This document shows, in pieces, positions 8,628-19,150 of a stretch of DNA of 64,000 nucleotides. Source of the DNA: Tubiluchus corallicola. Lineage: Eukaryota; Priapulida; Priapulimorpha; Priapulimorphida; Tubiluchidae. The notes below the pieces were generated by a model. That model saw only the letters and a program-made list of their open reading frames with translations. It was not told the DNA's origin and did no database searches. The position numbers were made by a program, and so were the translations under genes. The first letter of the stretch is position 1; each line of letters opens with the position of its first letter. The DNA lies in contig JAQGDQ010000907.1 of the NCBI GenBank assembly GCA_030141605.1, positions 17,488 through 81,487 on the forward strand. Reading direction: 5' to 3'.

Positions 8628-10568
8628 TTACTTGTAACTTCTTTGGGTCAGCTCAACATTTTCAAATTTAAGCTCTTCTTTATGGAGAGCAGGCTTGGTG
8701 TTTACACCCTTATGCTCCCAAATTGACACATAAGTAAAGTTTTTATCATCACGCTTTGCTTCCCCATCATCGGTAACTGATTCTTCACGGTAGTGTCCGC
8801 CACATGACTCTTTACGATTAAGTGCATCACGAGCCATTAGTTCGCCCAGCTCCAGAAAATCTGCTACGCGTGAAGCTTTTTCAAGTTCAGGATTTATATT
8901 ATCCATCTCACCCGGAACAAAGACATCGTTCCAAAACTCTTTGCGGAGTTTCTGTATCTCTTTAATGGCTTCGCTAAGCCCCTTTTCATTGCGAGACATT
9001 CCTACTTTGTCCCACATAATTTGTCCAAGTTTTTTGTGGAAATAGTCTACCGGTTGCGATCCCTTTATGTCAAATAGATTTTTAAGCCTGTCTTTAATAG
9101 CATTTTCGGCTTCTTCAAACTCTGGTGCCCCGACATCTATTTTGGGTGTTAGAATCTCATCTGCCAGATAGTTGCCGATTGTGTAGGGGAGGATAAAATA
9201 TCCATCTGCCAGTCCTTGCATCAAAGCTGATGCACCCAGGCGGTTTCCTCCATGATCTGAGAAGTTGGCCTCGCCAATAGAGTAAAGTCCAGGAACTGTT
9301 GTCATAAGATTGTAGTCGACCCAAGTACCTCCCATAGAGTAGTGTATGGCCGGATATATCATCATTGGTTCCTTGTAAGGGTCTACATCTGTAATCTTTT
9401 CGTACATCTGAAACAGATTGCCATAGCGCTTCTCAATAGTGTCTTTACCCAACCGTTCAATAGAGTATTTAAAGTCAAGATATACTGCTTTCCCCTCGCC
9501 GTTTACTCCAAATCCTTCATCACAGCGCTCTTTGGCAGCACGTGACGCGACATCGCGTGGGACAAGATTTCCGTACGATGGATAGCGGCGTTCGAGGTAG
9601 AAATCACGCCCTTCATCAGGGATATCATTTGGCCCTATTTCCCCTTTACGCAGGCGCTCCGCATCCTCTTTTTTCTTCGGAACCCACACACGTCCGTCAT
9701 TACGTAATGATTCTGACATTAGTGTTAGTTTTGACTGTTGTGAGCCATGAACAGGTATGCATGTTGGGTGTATCTGAACAAAGCAGGGGTTTGCAAAATA
9801 AGCGCCCCGCTTATATGCAGTCCAAGCTGCTGAAGTGTTGCACCCCATTGCATTGGTAGACAGGAAAAAGACGTTCCCGTAGCCACCTGAAGCAATAACT
9901 ACGGCATGTGCACCATGGCGCTGTATCTCCCCGGTAGACATATCACGAGCAATAATACCCCTGGCTTTCCCATCAATTACCACCACGTCCAGCATCTCAT
10001 GGCGGTTGTACATTTCTACTCCGCCTGCGCCTATTTGGCGATTGAGGGCGGAGTATGCTCCCAGCAGTAATTGCTGCCCCGTTTGCCCTCGCGCATAGAA
10101 AGTTCGACTCACCAGTACTCCTCCAAATGAGCGATTGTCAAGAGTGCCTCCATATTCACGCGCAAAAGGGACTCCTTGTGCAACACATTGGTCTATAATA
10201 TATGGCGACACCTCGGCAAGCCTGTATACGTTGGCTTCACGAGAGCGATAATCACCTCCTTTTACCGTATCATAAAAAAGGCGAAATACTGAATCATTAT
10301 CATTTTGATAATTCTTTGCAGCATTTATCCCTCCTTGCGCAGAGATGGAGTGTGCGCGGCGTGGGCTGTCCTGGTAGCAAAATGCCTTAACATTATAACC
10401 CAGCTCTGAAAGTGAAGCTGCAGCAGAAGCACCTGCCAACCCGGTGCCAATAACTATTACATCGAGTTTGCGCTTATTAGCAGGACTTACTACTTTAATT
10501 TTTGACTTATGTTTTTCCCACTTCTGAGATAGCGGGCCTTCCGGTATTTGAGAGTTTAAAATGCTCAT
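8628..10568 (-). CDS. sdhA: Succinate dehydrogenase/fumarate reductase flavoprotein subunit
   Basis: This is the catalytic subunit (646 residues) carrying covalent FAD. The Rossmann motif [13 protein letters not shown] is at about residues 41-53, the FAD-linking His is in [11 protein letters not shown] at about 70, and the dicarboxylate site includes HPT and the catalytic Arg region SLRNDGRVW near 290-300. The C-terminal part has the usual [11 protein letters not shown]-like segment (here [13 protein letters not shown]). Its length is that of the long Bacteroidetes SdhA. It follows sdhC by 25 bp and precedes sdhB. The start chosen, ATG at 10568, precedes [12 protein letters not shown], a usual N-terminus in this group. 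Confidence 0.97.
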   Translation of the reverse strand: MSILNSQIPEGPLSQKWEKHKSKIKVVSPANKRKLDVIVIGTGLAGASAAASLSELGYNVKAFCYQDSPRRAHSISAQGGINAAKNYQNDNDSVFRLFYDTVKGGDYRSREANVYRLAEVSPYIIDQCVAQGVPFAREYGGTLDNRSFGGVLVSRTFYARGQTGQQLLLGAYSALNRQIGAGGVEMYNRHEMLDVVVIDGKARGIIARDMSTGEIQRHGAHAVVIASGGYGNVFFLSTNAMGCNTSAAWTAYKRGAYFANPCFVQIHPTCIPVHGSQQSKLTLMSESLRNDGRVWVPKKKEDAERLRKGEIGPNDIPDEGRDFYLERRYPSYGNLVPRDVASRAAKERCDEGFGVNGEGKAVYLDFKYSIERLGKDTIEKRYGNLFQMYEKITDVDPYKEPMMIYPAIHYSMGGTWVDYNLMTTVPGLYSIGEANFSDHGGNRLGASALMQGLADGYFILPYTIGNYLADEILTPKIDVGAPEFEEAENAIKDRLKNLFDIKGSQPVDYFHKKLGQIMWDKVGMSRNEKGLSEAIKEIQKLRKEFWNDVFVPGEMDNINPELEKASRVADFLELGELMARDALNRKESCGGHYREESVTDDGEAKRDDKNFTYVSIWEHKGVNTKPALHKEELKFENVELTQRSYK

Positions 10569-10593
10569 ATCTTAATAATATTTTTATAATCGG

Positions 10594-11289
10594 TTAAAAC
10601 TTCAGCATAAAATATAACGGGATATAGGAAAAACCAACTGCAAAAATGATGGAGAATGCATAAGATAAAAACTTTAATCTTTTCATCCACCGGGAGTTAT
10701 TTAGTCCGATAGATTGAAATGCACTCCAAAACCCATGTGAAACATGAAGTCCCAGAAAAATTGCACCCATAATATAGAATATATTATATGCAGGATAGTT
10801 AATAAACAGGTTTGCTACAAGTGCATATGTGTTTTCCATTTGAACAGAGACACCTCCTACATCCACATGCGTTTCTGATAGCAGGTGATCGCCTGAAATT
10901 TTAATCTTCCACCAGAAATTAAATATATGTACTATCAAAAAAATGGAAATAAGTGCTCCGAGAATAAACATGTTTTTTGATGCTGAATACCACTTCAAAA
11001 CACCATCTCCCGATTTATATCCCCTGGGACGCGCTTTCATATTTTCAATAGTAATCCAACCCGACCCAATAATGTGAAGAATAAAACCTAAAGCTAAAAT
11101 AGGCTCCATAATTTTGATAACAGGGTTGGTTGTCATAAAGTGGGCGGCCTGATTAAATAAGCTTCCGGAATCATCAAAGGTAAGAAGCAAATTTAATGCA
11201 AGATGGATACACAAAAATTTAATAAGGAATAAGCCTGTGAGGCTCATGAACACCTTTCGCCCTATGGAGGCCTTAATAAAATTACTCAT
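10594..11289 (-). CDS. sdhC: Succinate dehydrogenase/fumarate reductase cytochrome b558 subunit
   Basis: The membrane anchor (231 residues) of the complex carries haem b and reacts with quinones. Five hydrophobic segments are visible, starting FMSLTGLFLIKFLCIHLALNL and ending LSYAFSIIFAVGFSYIPLYF. Histidines suited to haem ligation lie in the helices (IHLALN, GFILHIIGS, IVHIFNF, GLHVSHGF). The fused single-subunit anchor is typical of Bacteroidetes and epsilonproteobacteria, unlike the separate SdhC and SdhD of enterics. It is first in the minus-strand unit sdhC-sdhA-sdhB-crp; the promoter should lie in 11290-11460, but no convincing Bacteroidetes consensus was picked out. Confidence 0.93.
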   Translation of the reverse strand: MSNFIKASIGRKVFMSLTGLFLIKFLCIHLALNLLLTFDDSGSLFNQAAHFMTTNPVIKIMEPILALGFILHIIGSGWITIENMKARPRGYKSGDGVLKWYSASKNMFILGALISIFLIVHIFNFWWKIKISGDHLLSETHVDVGGVSVQMENTYALVANLFINYPAYNIFYIMGAIFLGLHVSHGFWSAFQSIGLNNSRWMKRLKFLSYAFSIIFAVGFSYIPLYFMLKF

Positions 11290-11757
11290 ATGGTACTTTG
11301 TTTTTTAAAAGTTTGACCGATAACAGTTTTTATCACAAAAATGCGATACATTATAAAGTATTAAACATGTACAATAAAAACCACCATACATGATCATAGT
11401 AGCCTGTACAGTAATATTGAATATAATTCAGTTTTTTCTTAAATCCTTAGCATCGTAAAGATATGGTAAATGTTTAAGATTACCTGCTTTTCTTCTACAA
11501 AAAGTTTGCTTATTTTACATCTTGCTTTAATGAGTTCGCGTCCCGAATTTCTATACTATATTTCAAGGTATCACTTCTTTCCCTTTGGCATAAAAGCAGG
11601 CAATCATAACAAAGGATAATATTGATAAGTTTTTTTATAGTATGAGGACTCTGTAGGGCGAAAGGGTTTGACTGAAATATTATAAAAAGATGAGTTTTGC
11701 AAAGACCTAAATGTCTTGTTCTCTTTTCATTTTTCCCCTTTTATTCGCTTCTTAGGA
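11290..11757. other. Intergenic region between sdhC and a TonB-dependent receptor
   Basis: It contains the presumed sdh promoter (near sdhC) and the 3' flank of the receptor gene. A short reverse-oriented copy of the head of the dispersed repeat (AGGTCTTTGCAAA on the minus strand, around 11693-11705) lies about 50 bp after the receptor stop. No coding frame is seen. Confidence 0.5.
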
Positions 11758-13614
11758 CTAAAGTTTTATATTTATTCCGCTAAAGAGAGTTATTCCCGGC
11801 ATTGGATAGTATCTGTTTATTTCATACCTCTGATCTGTGAGATTTTTGCCACTGATAAAAATATTGAACTTCCCGGTTAGCTGATATCCTATTTTTGCAT
11901 TTAGTAGGGTATAGCTGGAGTATATGGCAATATCAGGAGATGGGTCGGTATCCAGCCCACTTATATGCTGCATATTTATCATAAAATTAAACTTTCTAAG
12001 CTTATAACGGCCATTTACAAACAGGCTGTGCCTCGGTGTTGAGATCACCGGGTACTCCATATCGATGTAGCTGTATGATAGATCAATAAAAGTGTCTTTG
12101 TAAGGGTGAGTATTTATGGCAAATTCAACGCCTCTGTTTTTTATTTTCCCTGAGTTGTATAGGTTTCCCATCTCTCCGGTAACGATCATATTGTTACCCT
12201 CAACTGTAAATAGCGTAAGCTCGGCGTTGGCTTTTCCGTTGAAGAATGAGTGAGTAATACCCGCTTCGTAGCTTACCACTCTTTCCGGATCGAGGTTAGG
12301 GTTATGGTTCCACATATAGAGCTCCCTTATTGTAGGGCTACGGAATCCTTTTGATGCATTTCCTCTCAGGGTGGTTATTGGAGTAACTCTGTATGAAAAC
12401 CCTGCTGATGGCACCCATTCTGTTCCGTATTTTTCATGTTTTTGCAACCGTATACCTGCATTTATAGTTATTTTTTCAAACAGTTTATGTTGTATGAAAC
12501 CGTATGTTCCCACCTCGTAGACGGTGGTGTCGGCAAAAACAACAGGGTTTGATATAAGATCTGTATTTTCAGCTTTCCCTCCATATTGGGTATAGTCTAA
12601 TCCAAAGGTGAGACTGTTATTTTTTAGCAGTTTTAATACCTGGAAAAAAATCACCCCATAGCTCTTGTCTTTTGAATGAAACCCATCGGATATATCGTGT
12701 TTACCGAAATTGTTAAAGAGTTTTAGAGATCCCGATGTTTTTTCATAGTCATTATCTATAGAAACAGCTGCGTATCCTCTTATTATATCAAGTGAGTTGC
12801 CGTGTGTGGCATTTATTGTATCGGGGCCGGGGTCGGTAGCTTCAAAGTTGGCAATGCTAAAGTCAGCATTTATGTTTATATTTTCATTTACCTTGTACCC
12901 TGTCTTAAAATACCCGTTTACTATGTTAAAGTCGGAATTGGGGCGGTGCCCATCTGTTCGGTCATGGTTTATGGATGCAAACAAGCTAAATTTGTCTTTT
13001 TTAAACCTTGTGCTACCCATATATTTTTGTGTATTGTATGAGCCGTACATTAGTCGTGCATCTCCGCGCAATCCTTCATCTGCTGTTTTTCGGGTGATAA
13101 TATTTATAACACCTCCCATTGCATTCGACCCATATAGAATTGAGCCGGGGCCACGTATTATCTCGACTTTTTCGACATCTGATGCGATGTAGCTATCTGG
13201 CAAAGGGTGTCCCATTATTCCCATAAATTGAGGGTGTCCGTCTATCAATATCAGTACACCAGTTGTGGGGTTCCCCCCTATGCCCCTTATTGATATTTGC
13301 CCTGCAGCACCGGAAGCGACGCCGAATCCTGCAACCCCTTTTTCAGTTACAAACACTCCTGGTACACGCCCACTCAGAATATGCAGAAGGGCCGACTCAT
13401 CGCTATCAGCAATCTGAGGCCTGCTAACCACTGAAACGGCCATGGGGATATTGTACCTGTTCACCTTTACAGGTGCTCCTGTTATTACCACTTCGTCAAT
13501 TTGTACTGTATCCTGTGTTGTAGCGCACAGAACAGCTGGCATAAATAGAAGCGCTGGTAAAAGTAGTAAGCTGATACATCTTTTTATAATTTTTTCTACT
13601 AAAGTCATATGCAA
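11758..13614 (-). CDS. TonB-dependent outer-membrane receptor
   Basis: This ligand-gated outer-membrane transporter of 618 residues is of the BtuB/FepA-like small type without the SusC CarboxypepD-like N-terminal domain. It has an N-terminal signal peptide (hydrophobic LLLLPALLFMPAVLC), then a TonB box-like IDEVVITG at about 40-47, a plug domain with LSGRVPGVFV, ISIRGIGGNPTTGVLILIDG and VEIIRGPGSILYGSNAMGG, and a C-terminal beta-barrel ending in GINIKL. The DE in EVVITG and the plug are standard. It is not next to a SusD gene, which argues for a cofactor or metal chelate rather than a glycan. Energy would come from ExbB-ExbD-TonB such as those at 28296-30397. The start could also be the Met three codons later. 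Confidence 0.92.
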   Translation of the reverse strand: MHMTLVEKIIKRCISLLLLPALLFMPAVLCATTQDTVQIDEVVITGAPVKVNRYNIPMAVSVVSRPQIADSDESALLHILSGRVPGVFVTEKGVAGFGVASGAAGQISIRGIGGNPTTGVLILIDGHPQFMGIMGHPLPDSYIASDVEKVEIIRGPGSILYGSNAMGGVINIITRKTADEGLRGDARLMYGSYNTQKYMGSTRFKKDKFSLFASINHDRTDGHRPNSDFNIVNGYFKTGYKVNENININADFSIANFEATDPGPDTINATHGNSLDIIRGYAAVSIDNDYEKTSGSLKLFNNFGKHDISDGFHSKDKSYGVIFFQVLKLLKNNSLTFGLDYTQYGGKAENTDLISNPVVFADTTVYEVGTYGFIQHKLFEKITINAGIRLQKHEKYGTEWVPSAGFSYRVTPITTLRGNASKGFRSPTIRELYMWNHNPNLDPERVVSYEAGITHSFFNGKANAELTLFTVEGNNMIVTGEMGNLYNSGKIKNRGVEFAINTHPYKDTFIDLSYSYIDMEYPVISTPRHSLFVNGRYKLRKFNFMINMQHISGLDTDPSPDIAIYSSYTLLNAKIGYQLTGKFNIFISGKNLTDQRYEINRYYPMPGITLFSGINIKL

Positions 13615-13688
13615 GCAGGGCCTATTTTGAGCCCTTCAAAAGTAATAAATATGGCGCACGAGATGAAAGCGTATTGTAGCTGTGGTAG

Positions 13689-13825
13689 CGAGGCTTTGTA
13701 AAAGTCTCTTTTCGTTAAATAGTTATCGCGGTTTTTTATCTTTTATTTATGCTGGCAGTCTGTAGTTTTTATCAAATTTTTCTTCACGATCTAAGCTGAA
13801 GTGTTTATCTTTTGCAAGGCCTCAA
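13689..13825 (-). repeat. Copy of dispersed intergenic repeat (reverse)
   Basis: Read on the minus strand it begins GAGGCCTTGCAAAAGATAAA, continues through CTTCAGCTTAGATCGTGAAG and a TGATAAAAACTACAG core, and ends near a GACTTTTACAAAGCC. It matches the pattern of the other copies and lies just after the clpC stop in the direction of clpC. Confidence 0.6.
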
Positions 13826-13951
13826 CTCTCACGCTTTGTGAAAACTTTGGTATTTCCCCATATACCTATCATTTTTTAAGAGGTATTGAGCTGGGGAAAC
13901 TACAGAGCAGCAATAATGTTTAGTTATGTGTGATAATAAAAGGGCCCCTTA

Positions 13952-16462
13952 CTATTTTTTAATGATCTTAATATTAATTTTCCCTGCTGAGGAGCTGAAG
14001 CTGGCTGAGAGGGTATCCCCCTCGTCAATATCTCCTTTAATAATAAGTTCTGCTATTTCATCCTCGAGGTACTTCTGTATTGCACGCTTCAGAGGTCGCG
14101 CTCCAAATTTAGAATCATAACCTTTATCAGCAATGAAATTTTTTGCAGATGGAGATATACGGAGGTTGTAATTCAGTGCCTTAACCCTGTCATACACCTC
14201 TTTAAGTTCAATCTCTATAATTTCGCTAATATGCTCTCTTAGTAATGTATTGAACACTATTACATCATCTATTCTGTTCAGGAACTCAGGCGTGAAAACC
14301 CGTTTAAGTGCTTTTTTGATAACATACTTAGCACGCTCATTATCTTCTTCGGGTGTGCGGTTGTCAAACCCAACTCCCTGTCCAAAGTCCTGAAGCTCTC
14401 TGGATCCGATATTTGATGTCATAATAATAATAGTGTTGCGAAAGTCTACCTTTCGCCCTAAGCTGTCCGTGATATGTCCTTCGTCAAGGATTTGTAATAG
14501 CACATTAAATACATCCGGGTGAGCTTTTTCTATTTCGTCAAGGAGAATAACTGCGTATGGTTTTCGCCGTACTTTTTCTGTAAACTGGCCACCTTCTTCA
14601 TATCCGATATATCCGGGAGGAGCACCAATAAGTCTTGAGACAGCAAATTTTTCCATATACTCGCTCATGTCTATACGGATGATAGCGTCAGTTGTATCAA
14701 AGAGATATTCAGCGAGCACTTTTGCCAGTTGTGTTTTCCCCACACCGGTGGGTCCCAGGAACATAAAGGTGCCGATAGGTTTTTGGGGGTCTTTTAGTCC
14801 TGCACGGTTGCGTTGTATGGCTTTAGTGATTTTTTGTATTGCCTCATTTTGTCCAATCACGTTACGCTTCATATCGCGATACATGCTTTGAAGCCGCTTG
14901 CCTTCAGTTTGAGCGATCTTTTGTACCGGAACGCCTGACATCATGGCGACTACGCTGGCAACCTGATCTTCTTCCACTGTTTCGCGTCGGCTATCCATCT
15001 CCTCTTTCCACTTCTCTTTTTCCTCTTCTAATATTGTTAATGTTTTTGCCTCTTTATCTCGAAAACTGGCAGCAAGTTCAAAATTTTGACTTTTAACTGC
15101 TCCCATTTTATCTTTATGTATAAGATCTATCTTTTCCTCCAGTTTCAGAATTTTTTCAGGTACGGAGATATTTGATATGTGAACACGTGAGCCTGCCTCA
15201 TCAAGAGCATCAATTGCTTTGTCTGGGAGATGCCTGTCTGATATATAGCGTGTAGTCAACTTTACGCAGGCCTTAATTGCATCGGGTGTGTAAAGGACAT
15301 TGTGATGGTCTTCGTATCTCTCTTTAATGTTATTCAGTATCTCTATAGTTTCTTCAACGGATGTTGGATCTACCATTACCTTCTGAAAGCGACGCTCAAG
15401 GGCTCCGTCTTTTTCTATTTGCTGGCGGTACTCATCAAGTGTGGTTGCTCCTATGCATTGAATGTCTCCTCTTGTCAAGGCGGGTTTCAGTATGTTGGCG
15501 GCATCAAGCGATCCTGTGGCACTACCGGCACCAACTATAGTATGTATTTCGTCTATGAAAAGGATAACGTTATCAACTTTGGAAAGTTCGCTGAGTATGG
15601 ACTTCATTCGTTCTTCAAATTGCCCTCTGTACTTTGTCCCTGCAACTATGGATGCAAGGTCTAGGCTGACAACTCTTTTGTAAAAGAGAGGCCGCGAAAC
15701 AAGTTTTTGTGATATTCGCAATGCCAGCCCTTCTACAATGGCAGATTTTCCTACTCCCGGTTCACCAATTAATATAGGGTTGTTCTTTTTTCTACGGCTC
15801 AGAATCTGAGCAATACGCAGTATCTCATTTTCCCTGCCCACGATAGGGTCAAGGTTACCCTCCATAGCGGCTTTAGTTATATCAACACCAAAGTTGTCCA
15901 ATGCTGGGGTGTCACTTTTTGAAAGTGATGTCGGAATATCTTTGCTGCTGTCAGGGTTGTCGCCACCTTTGTGATAAAACTCATCGCTCGGGTCATCATC
16001 ATCTGGAAATTCTGATTTACTTTCAATGTCGGGAACACTCTTAAGCATCTCTTTTATCGTTTTATATTCTGCTTGGTGTTGTCTAAGGATACGGCCTACA
16101 ATACACTCATTGTCTTTTATAATGGCAAGTAGCAGGTGTCCTGTGTTGATGACAGTGTCATTCATTGACATAGCCTCAAGGTACACTACTTTAAGAGTCT
16201 TTTCCGCATTTTTTAAAATAGGGGCAGAAGGTTTTGTGGCTATTGACATCCCTTCTCTTTTTATTTTTGACTCAATAGTGTTTTTTATCATTGGCAGGTT
16301 CAGTCCAAGCTGGTTCATCAACTCAATAGCGACTCCTTTTCTTTTACACAGAATGCCAAGAAAAAGATGCGATGTGGTTATGTTTTCGTTACCCAATCGT
16401 ATAGCTTCGGACACGCTATAAGAAAGAACATCCTTTATATGTGATGAAAATTGTGAGTTCAT
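13952..16462 (-). CDS. clpC: ATP-dependent Clp protease ATP-binding subunit ClpC
   Basis: This is a Hsp100 AAA+ unfoldase of 836 residues that delivers substrates to ClpP or remodels aggregates. Domain order: double Clp N-domain (about 1-150); first AAA domain with Walker A GEPGVGKSA and Walker B VILFIDEIH; a short middle with a UVR-type motif (NFELAASFRDKEA) rather than the long ClpB coiled-coil, which points to ClpC; second AAA domain with GPTGVGKTQLAK and VILLDEIEKAHPDV; and a C-terminal D2-small domain. The start ATG at 16462 gives the standard N-domain beginning. It is a single gene on the minus strand, flanked by repeat copies on both sides. Confidence 0.94.
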   Translation of the reverse strand: MNSQFSSHIKDVLSYSVSEAIRLGNENITTSHLFLGILCKRKGVAIELMNQLGLNLPMIKNTIESKIKREGMSIATKPSAPILKNAEKTLKVVYLEAMSMNDTVINTGHLLLAIIKDNECIVGRILRQHQAEYKTIKEMLKSVPDIESKSEFPDDDDPSDEFYHKGGDNPDSSKDIPTSLSKSDTPALDNFGVDITKAAMEGNLDPIVGRENEILRIAQILSRRKKNNPILIGEPGVGKSAIVEGLALRISQKLVSRPLFYKRVVSLDLASIVAGTKYRGQFEERMKSILSELSKVDNVILFIDEIHTIVGAGSATGSLDAANILKPALTRGDIQCIGATTLDEYRQQIEKDGALERRFQKVMVDPTSVEETIEILNNIKERYEDHHNVLYTPDAIKACVKLTTRYISDRHLPDKAIDALDEAGSRVHISNISVPEKILKLEEKIDLIHKDKMGAVKSQNFELAASFRDKEAKTLTILEEEKEKWKEEMDSRRETVEEDQVASVVAMMSGVPVQKIAQTEGKRLQSMYRDMKRNVIGQNEAIQKITKAIQRNRAGLKDPQKPIGTFMFLGPTGVGKTQLAKVLAEYLFDTTDAIIRIDMSEYMEKFAVSRLIGAPPGYIGYEEGGQFTEKVRRKPYAVILLDEIEKAHPDVFNVLLQILDEGHITDSLGRKVDFRNTIIIMTSNIGSRELQDFGQGVGFDNRTPEEDNERAKYVIKKALKRVFTPEFLNRIDDVIVFNTLLREHISEIIEIELKEVYDRVKALNYNLRISPSAKNFIADKGYDSKFGARPLKRAIQKYLEDEIAELIIKGDIDEGDTLSASFSSSAGKINIKIIKK

Positions 16463-16566
16463 AAGAGTTTATAGTTTATGATTTTACCTGGTTTTTAGTC
16501 AAACTAGTTATTAGAAATTGCCCCACAATGCAATTATACGTAAAATAATGGTTATTTTATACATAG

Positions 16567-16812
16567 GTGCCTTTTCAAAATGAAAGATTTTGCCCTGGTT
16601 GATCGATAATTTGATAAGAAAATACACTTTGTTGTTGTAGGTTAGGGTTTTAAGCGAGGTTTTTAATGAGGGGATTAATAAAAGGAAGGTCTTTGCAAAG
16701 TGAAATATTTTGGTTCATATTGAGGAGAAATTTCTACTATAAATCATAATTTGCTGATGTAAATGAGGATTTTAACGAAAATGCTGGTTGAAGGGATGGG
16801 TTTTGTAAATAT
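16567..16812 (+). repeat. Two tandem copies of dispersed intergenic repeat
   Basis: Two head-to-tail units begin at about 16567 (GTGCCTTTTCAAAATGAAAG) and 16688 (GGTCTTTGCAAAGTGAAATA), each about 120 bp. Each runs through a TTTTG plus TTGA segment to GTTTTAAGCGAGG or GATTTTAACGAAAATGC. They lie in the divergent gap between clpC and the Tat-type oxidoreductase, about 150 bp before the latter. No promoter or ORF was recognised in the gap 16463-16963. Confidence 0.6.
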
Positions 16813-16963
16813 CTCATGTGAGTTTTCCCTCCTCAACTTTTAACAAAGCTTGTATGCCTGCGCACAGCTTTGTAATACTTTTAAATTACTGACATGGGTT
16901 TAAAAAAAATGTCTATATTTGGGAGTGCCCCTCCGTTGTGTTGAGCACAGTTTAAACTAGTAT

Positions 16964-18295
16964 ATGAAAAATTTTACGTTAATGAAAAATCGCAGGACAT
17001 TTGTAAAGGCCACAGGGGCAGTTGCTGGTGGCACGTTGCTGGCATCTACACTCCCTGGGCATTTAAGTTGCAGTTCACCTTCAGATACCATTAGACTTGG
17101 GCTTATTGGTTGCAGATCGATGGGCTTTTCCAATTTGAGGGTATTTTTAAAAGAGGATAATATTGAGTGTCTGGCTTTGTGCGACGTGGATAGGAAGATA
17201 TTGGAGAGCAAAGGCGCCGAAGTGGAAGAGATTACAGGCACCCACCCGGTACTGTATAATGATTTTAGGAAGCTGCTGGAAAATAAAGATATAGATGCTG
17301 TTATTATTGGGACGCCAGACCATTGGCACGCTTTGATGATGGTGATGGCTTTGGAAGCGAATAAGCATGTGTATGTAGAGAAGCCAATGGGGCATGGTAT
17401 AGAGGAGTGTAAGTTTATGGTGGATGCAGCTAAGAAGCATCCCGACCTGGTAGTTCAGGTGGGAATGTGGCAGAGGAGTTCAAAGCATTGGTTTGATGCA
17501 TCGGAGTTTGTTCGCTCGGGTAAAATAGGTGAGGTAAATCTGGTAAAAGCCTGGATATATAAAGGCAATAAAAGTATTGTAAAACCAGAGCCTGACTTAA
17601 AGGCTCCTGCACATGTGGATTATGATATGTGGCTGGGGCCTGCTCCCAAACGTCCGTTTAATAAGAACCGGTTTCATTACAATTTCAGGTGGTACTGGGA
17701 TTACGCAGGTGGTGCTATGGCTGATTGGGGGGTGCACCTTCTTGACTTTGCAATGCACGGTATGGATGCCGGTTATCCCGATAAAGTAGCTCCGGGTGGC
17801 GGATTGTTCTTACACGAGAAGAGCGCAATGGAAACACCGGATATCCAGCAGGCAATTTACAGCTATCCTAAGCATACAATGATTTGGGAGTGTGGGCTTA
17901 TGCCAGGTATTGGTCCGTATGGCCTTGGGCATGGGGTTGCTTTTACAGGGACTAAAGGTACACTTATTGTTTCCAGGTCAGGCTGGCAGGTTATTGCTGA
18001 GACGCGGGGAAAAGATAAGAAAAAGCTGATGGACACAGTGCCTCAGCAGAGTCCTGTGGGGGGAGGGCTTTCCAACCACGTTAAGAACTTCCTTAAGTGT
18101 ATAAGAAAGGGAGGAACTCCAAATGCGTCGGTAGAGCTGGGAAGCAAGGTCGCAATAGTGTGTGGAATGGGTAATATTGCCTATAGAACTGGAGAGATAC
18201 TGCATTGGGATAAAGAGAAAGGCATGTTTAAGGAGGAGGCTGCCAACAAGTTGGCAAAAATGAACTACAAAAACGGCTGGAAGCTCCCTTCCTAA
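16964..18295 (+). CDS. Tat-exported Gfo/Idh/MocA-family oxidoreductase
   Basis: This is an oxidoreductase of 443 residues with a twin-arginine signal: NRRTFVKATGAVAGG followed by a hydrophobic stretch and HLSCSS, which may be a lipobox. The Rossmann motif IRLGLIGCRSMGFSN follows, with GTPDHWHALMM and the signature VYVEKPMGHG carrying the catalytic Lys. The C-terminal domain has WRWYWDYAGGAMADWGVHLLD-like features (FRWYWDYAGG, ADWGVHLLDFA). Such exported members fold with cofactor in the cytoplasm before Tat export and are common in Bacteroidetes, where they act on sugars. Met 7 is an alternative start. It is monocistronic as far as can be seen. Confidence 0.9.
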   Translation: MKNFTLMKNRRTFVKATGAVAGGTLLASTLPGHLSCSSPSDTIRLGLIGCRSMGFSNLRVFLKEDNIECLALCDVDRKILESKGAEVEEITGTHPVLYNDFRKLLENKDIDAVIIGTPDHWHALMMVMALEANKHVYVEKPMGHGIEECKFMVDAAKKHPDLVVQVGMWQRSSKHWFDASEFVRSGKIGEVNLVKAWIYKGNKSIVKPEPDLKAPAHVDYDMWLGPAPKRPFNKNRFHYNFRWYWDYAGGAMADWGVHLLDFAMHGMDAGYPDKVAPGGGLFLHEKSAMETPDIQQAIYSYPKHTMIWECGLMPGIGPYGLGHGVAFTGTKGTLIVSRSGWQVIAETRGKDKKKLMDTVPQQSPVGGGLSNHVKNFLKCIRKGGTPNASVELGSKVAIVCGMGNIAYRTGEILHWDKEKGMFKEEAANKLAKMNYKNGWKLPS

Positions 18296-18593
18296 AAATC
18301 CGGTAAGCTTTGCAAAGGCCTCTTTTTTGCTTCTATTTCCCAGATGAGTATAAGGCTTTTGTCTAATACAGAATAGAGGCCGGCATTTGTAATTGTGTTT
18401 GTTACTACTACCTTTGTCATTGTGTAGCGTGATAGCTGCAATATTATGAGCCGCCTGTTTTTATTGTATTGGGGTGATGCGGGAAGTGTGTAAAAACGCT
18501 GTGTGGTGGCTGAGAGTAGGCGGGGGCGCTTGTAAAAGCGTAAGTTAAAAGGTAATCTTGCTCCTCATTGGGGAGTACTAAAAAGTATTTTAA
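18296..18593. other. Intergenic region between oxidoreductase and thioredoxin genes
   Basis: No ORF of note. Just after the stop there is GCTTTGCAAAGGCCTC (18307-18322), a palindromic piece like the head of the dispersed repeat. The rest shows no clear signal. Confidence 0.4.
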
Positions 18594-19046
18594 ATGAGAA
18601 AGATTGTATTATTGTTTGTAATATTAGGATTTTCTTCAACTTCTGCATTTTCCGGTTCAAGTAATGCAAACGGACGCCCTGTGAAGTTGACAAAGGCAGA
18701 GTTTATAAAAAATGTTATGAACTACGAGGAAAATAAGGAGTGGAAATATGAAGGGGAGTTGCCTTGTATAGTAGATTTTTATGCAGACTGGTGCCCTCCA
18801 TGCCGCCAGGTTTCCCCTGTGCTGGATGAGTTGGCAAAAGAGTATGCCGGCAAAATTATTATCTATAAAGTAGACATAGATGTAGAGAAGGATCTTGCTA
18901 AGGCTTTTAAAGTCAAGAGTATACCTACGTTTTTGTGGATACCTAAGAGTGGTGAGTTTGAGGTGTCGAGTGGTATTGGCAAGACTCCAGAGAAGACCAA
19001 GCAGGAGTTTAAAAAGATGATTAATGAAATTTTGCTTGTCAAATAG
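18594..19046 (+). CDS. Exported thioredoxin-family protein
   Basis: A small thiol-disulfide oxidoreductase (150 residues) with an N-terminal signal peptide (LLFVILGFSSTSAFSGSS). The active site is DWCPPC at about residues 65-70, with two prolines between the cysteines instead of the GP of classical thioredoxin. The cis-proline loop KSIPTFLWIPKSG is present. The periplasmic location follows from the signal peptide; it would act in periplasmic disulfide reduction or exchange. It lies 104 bp upstream of pheT. Confidence 0.88.
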   Translation: MRKIVLLFVILGFSSTSAFSGSSNANGRPVKLTKAEFIKNVMNYEENKEWKYEGELPCIVDFYADWCPPCRQVSPVLDELAKEYAGKIIIYKVDIDVEKDLAKAFKVKSIPTFLWIPKSGEFEVSSGIGKTPEKTKQEFKKMINEILLVK

Positions 19047-19150
19047 TGCTTGCAGAGGCACGATAACATAGCTTTGACCATAAATGTGAATTACTTTAAA
19101 TTCTGTACATTTGCTCGCTATAGAAAACAGATGGAGTAACGGCACAAAAT

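Noticed and set aside
13615-13951. Possible cobalamin riboswitch upstream of the TonB-dependent receptor
   Set aside because: No B12-box-like motif was seen; the stretch is largely explained by a repeat copy.
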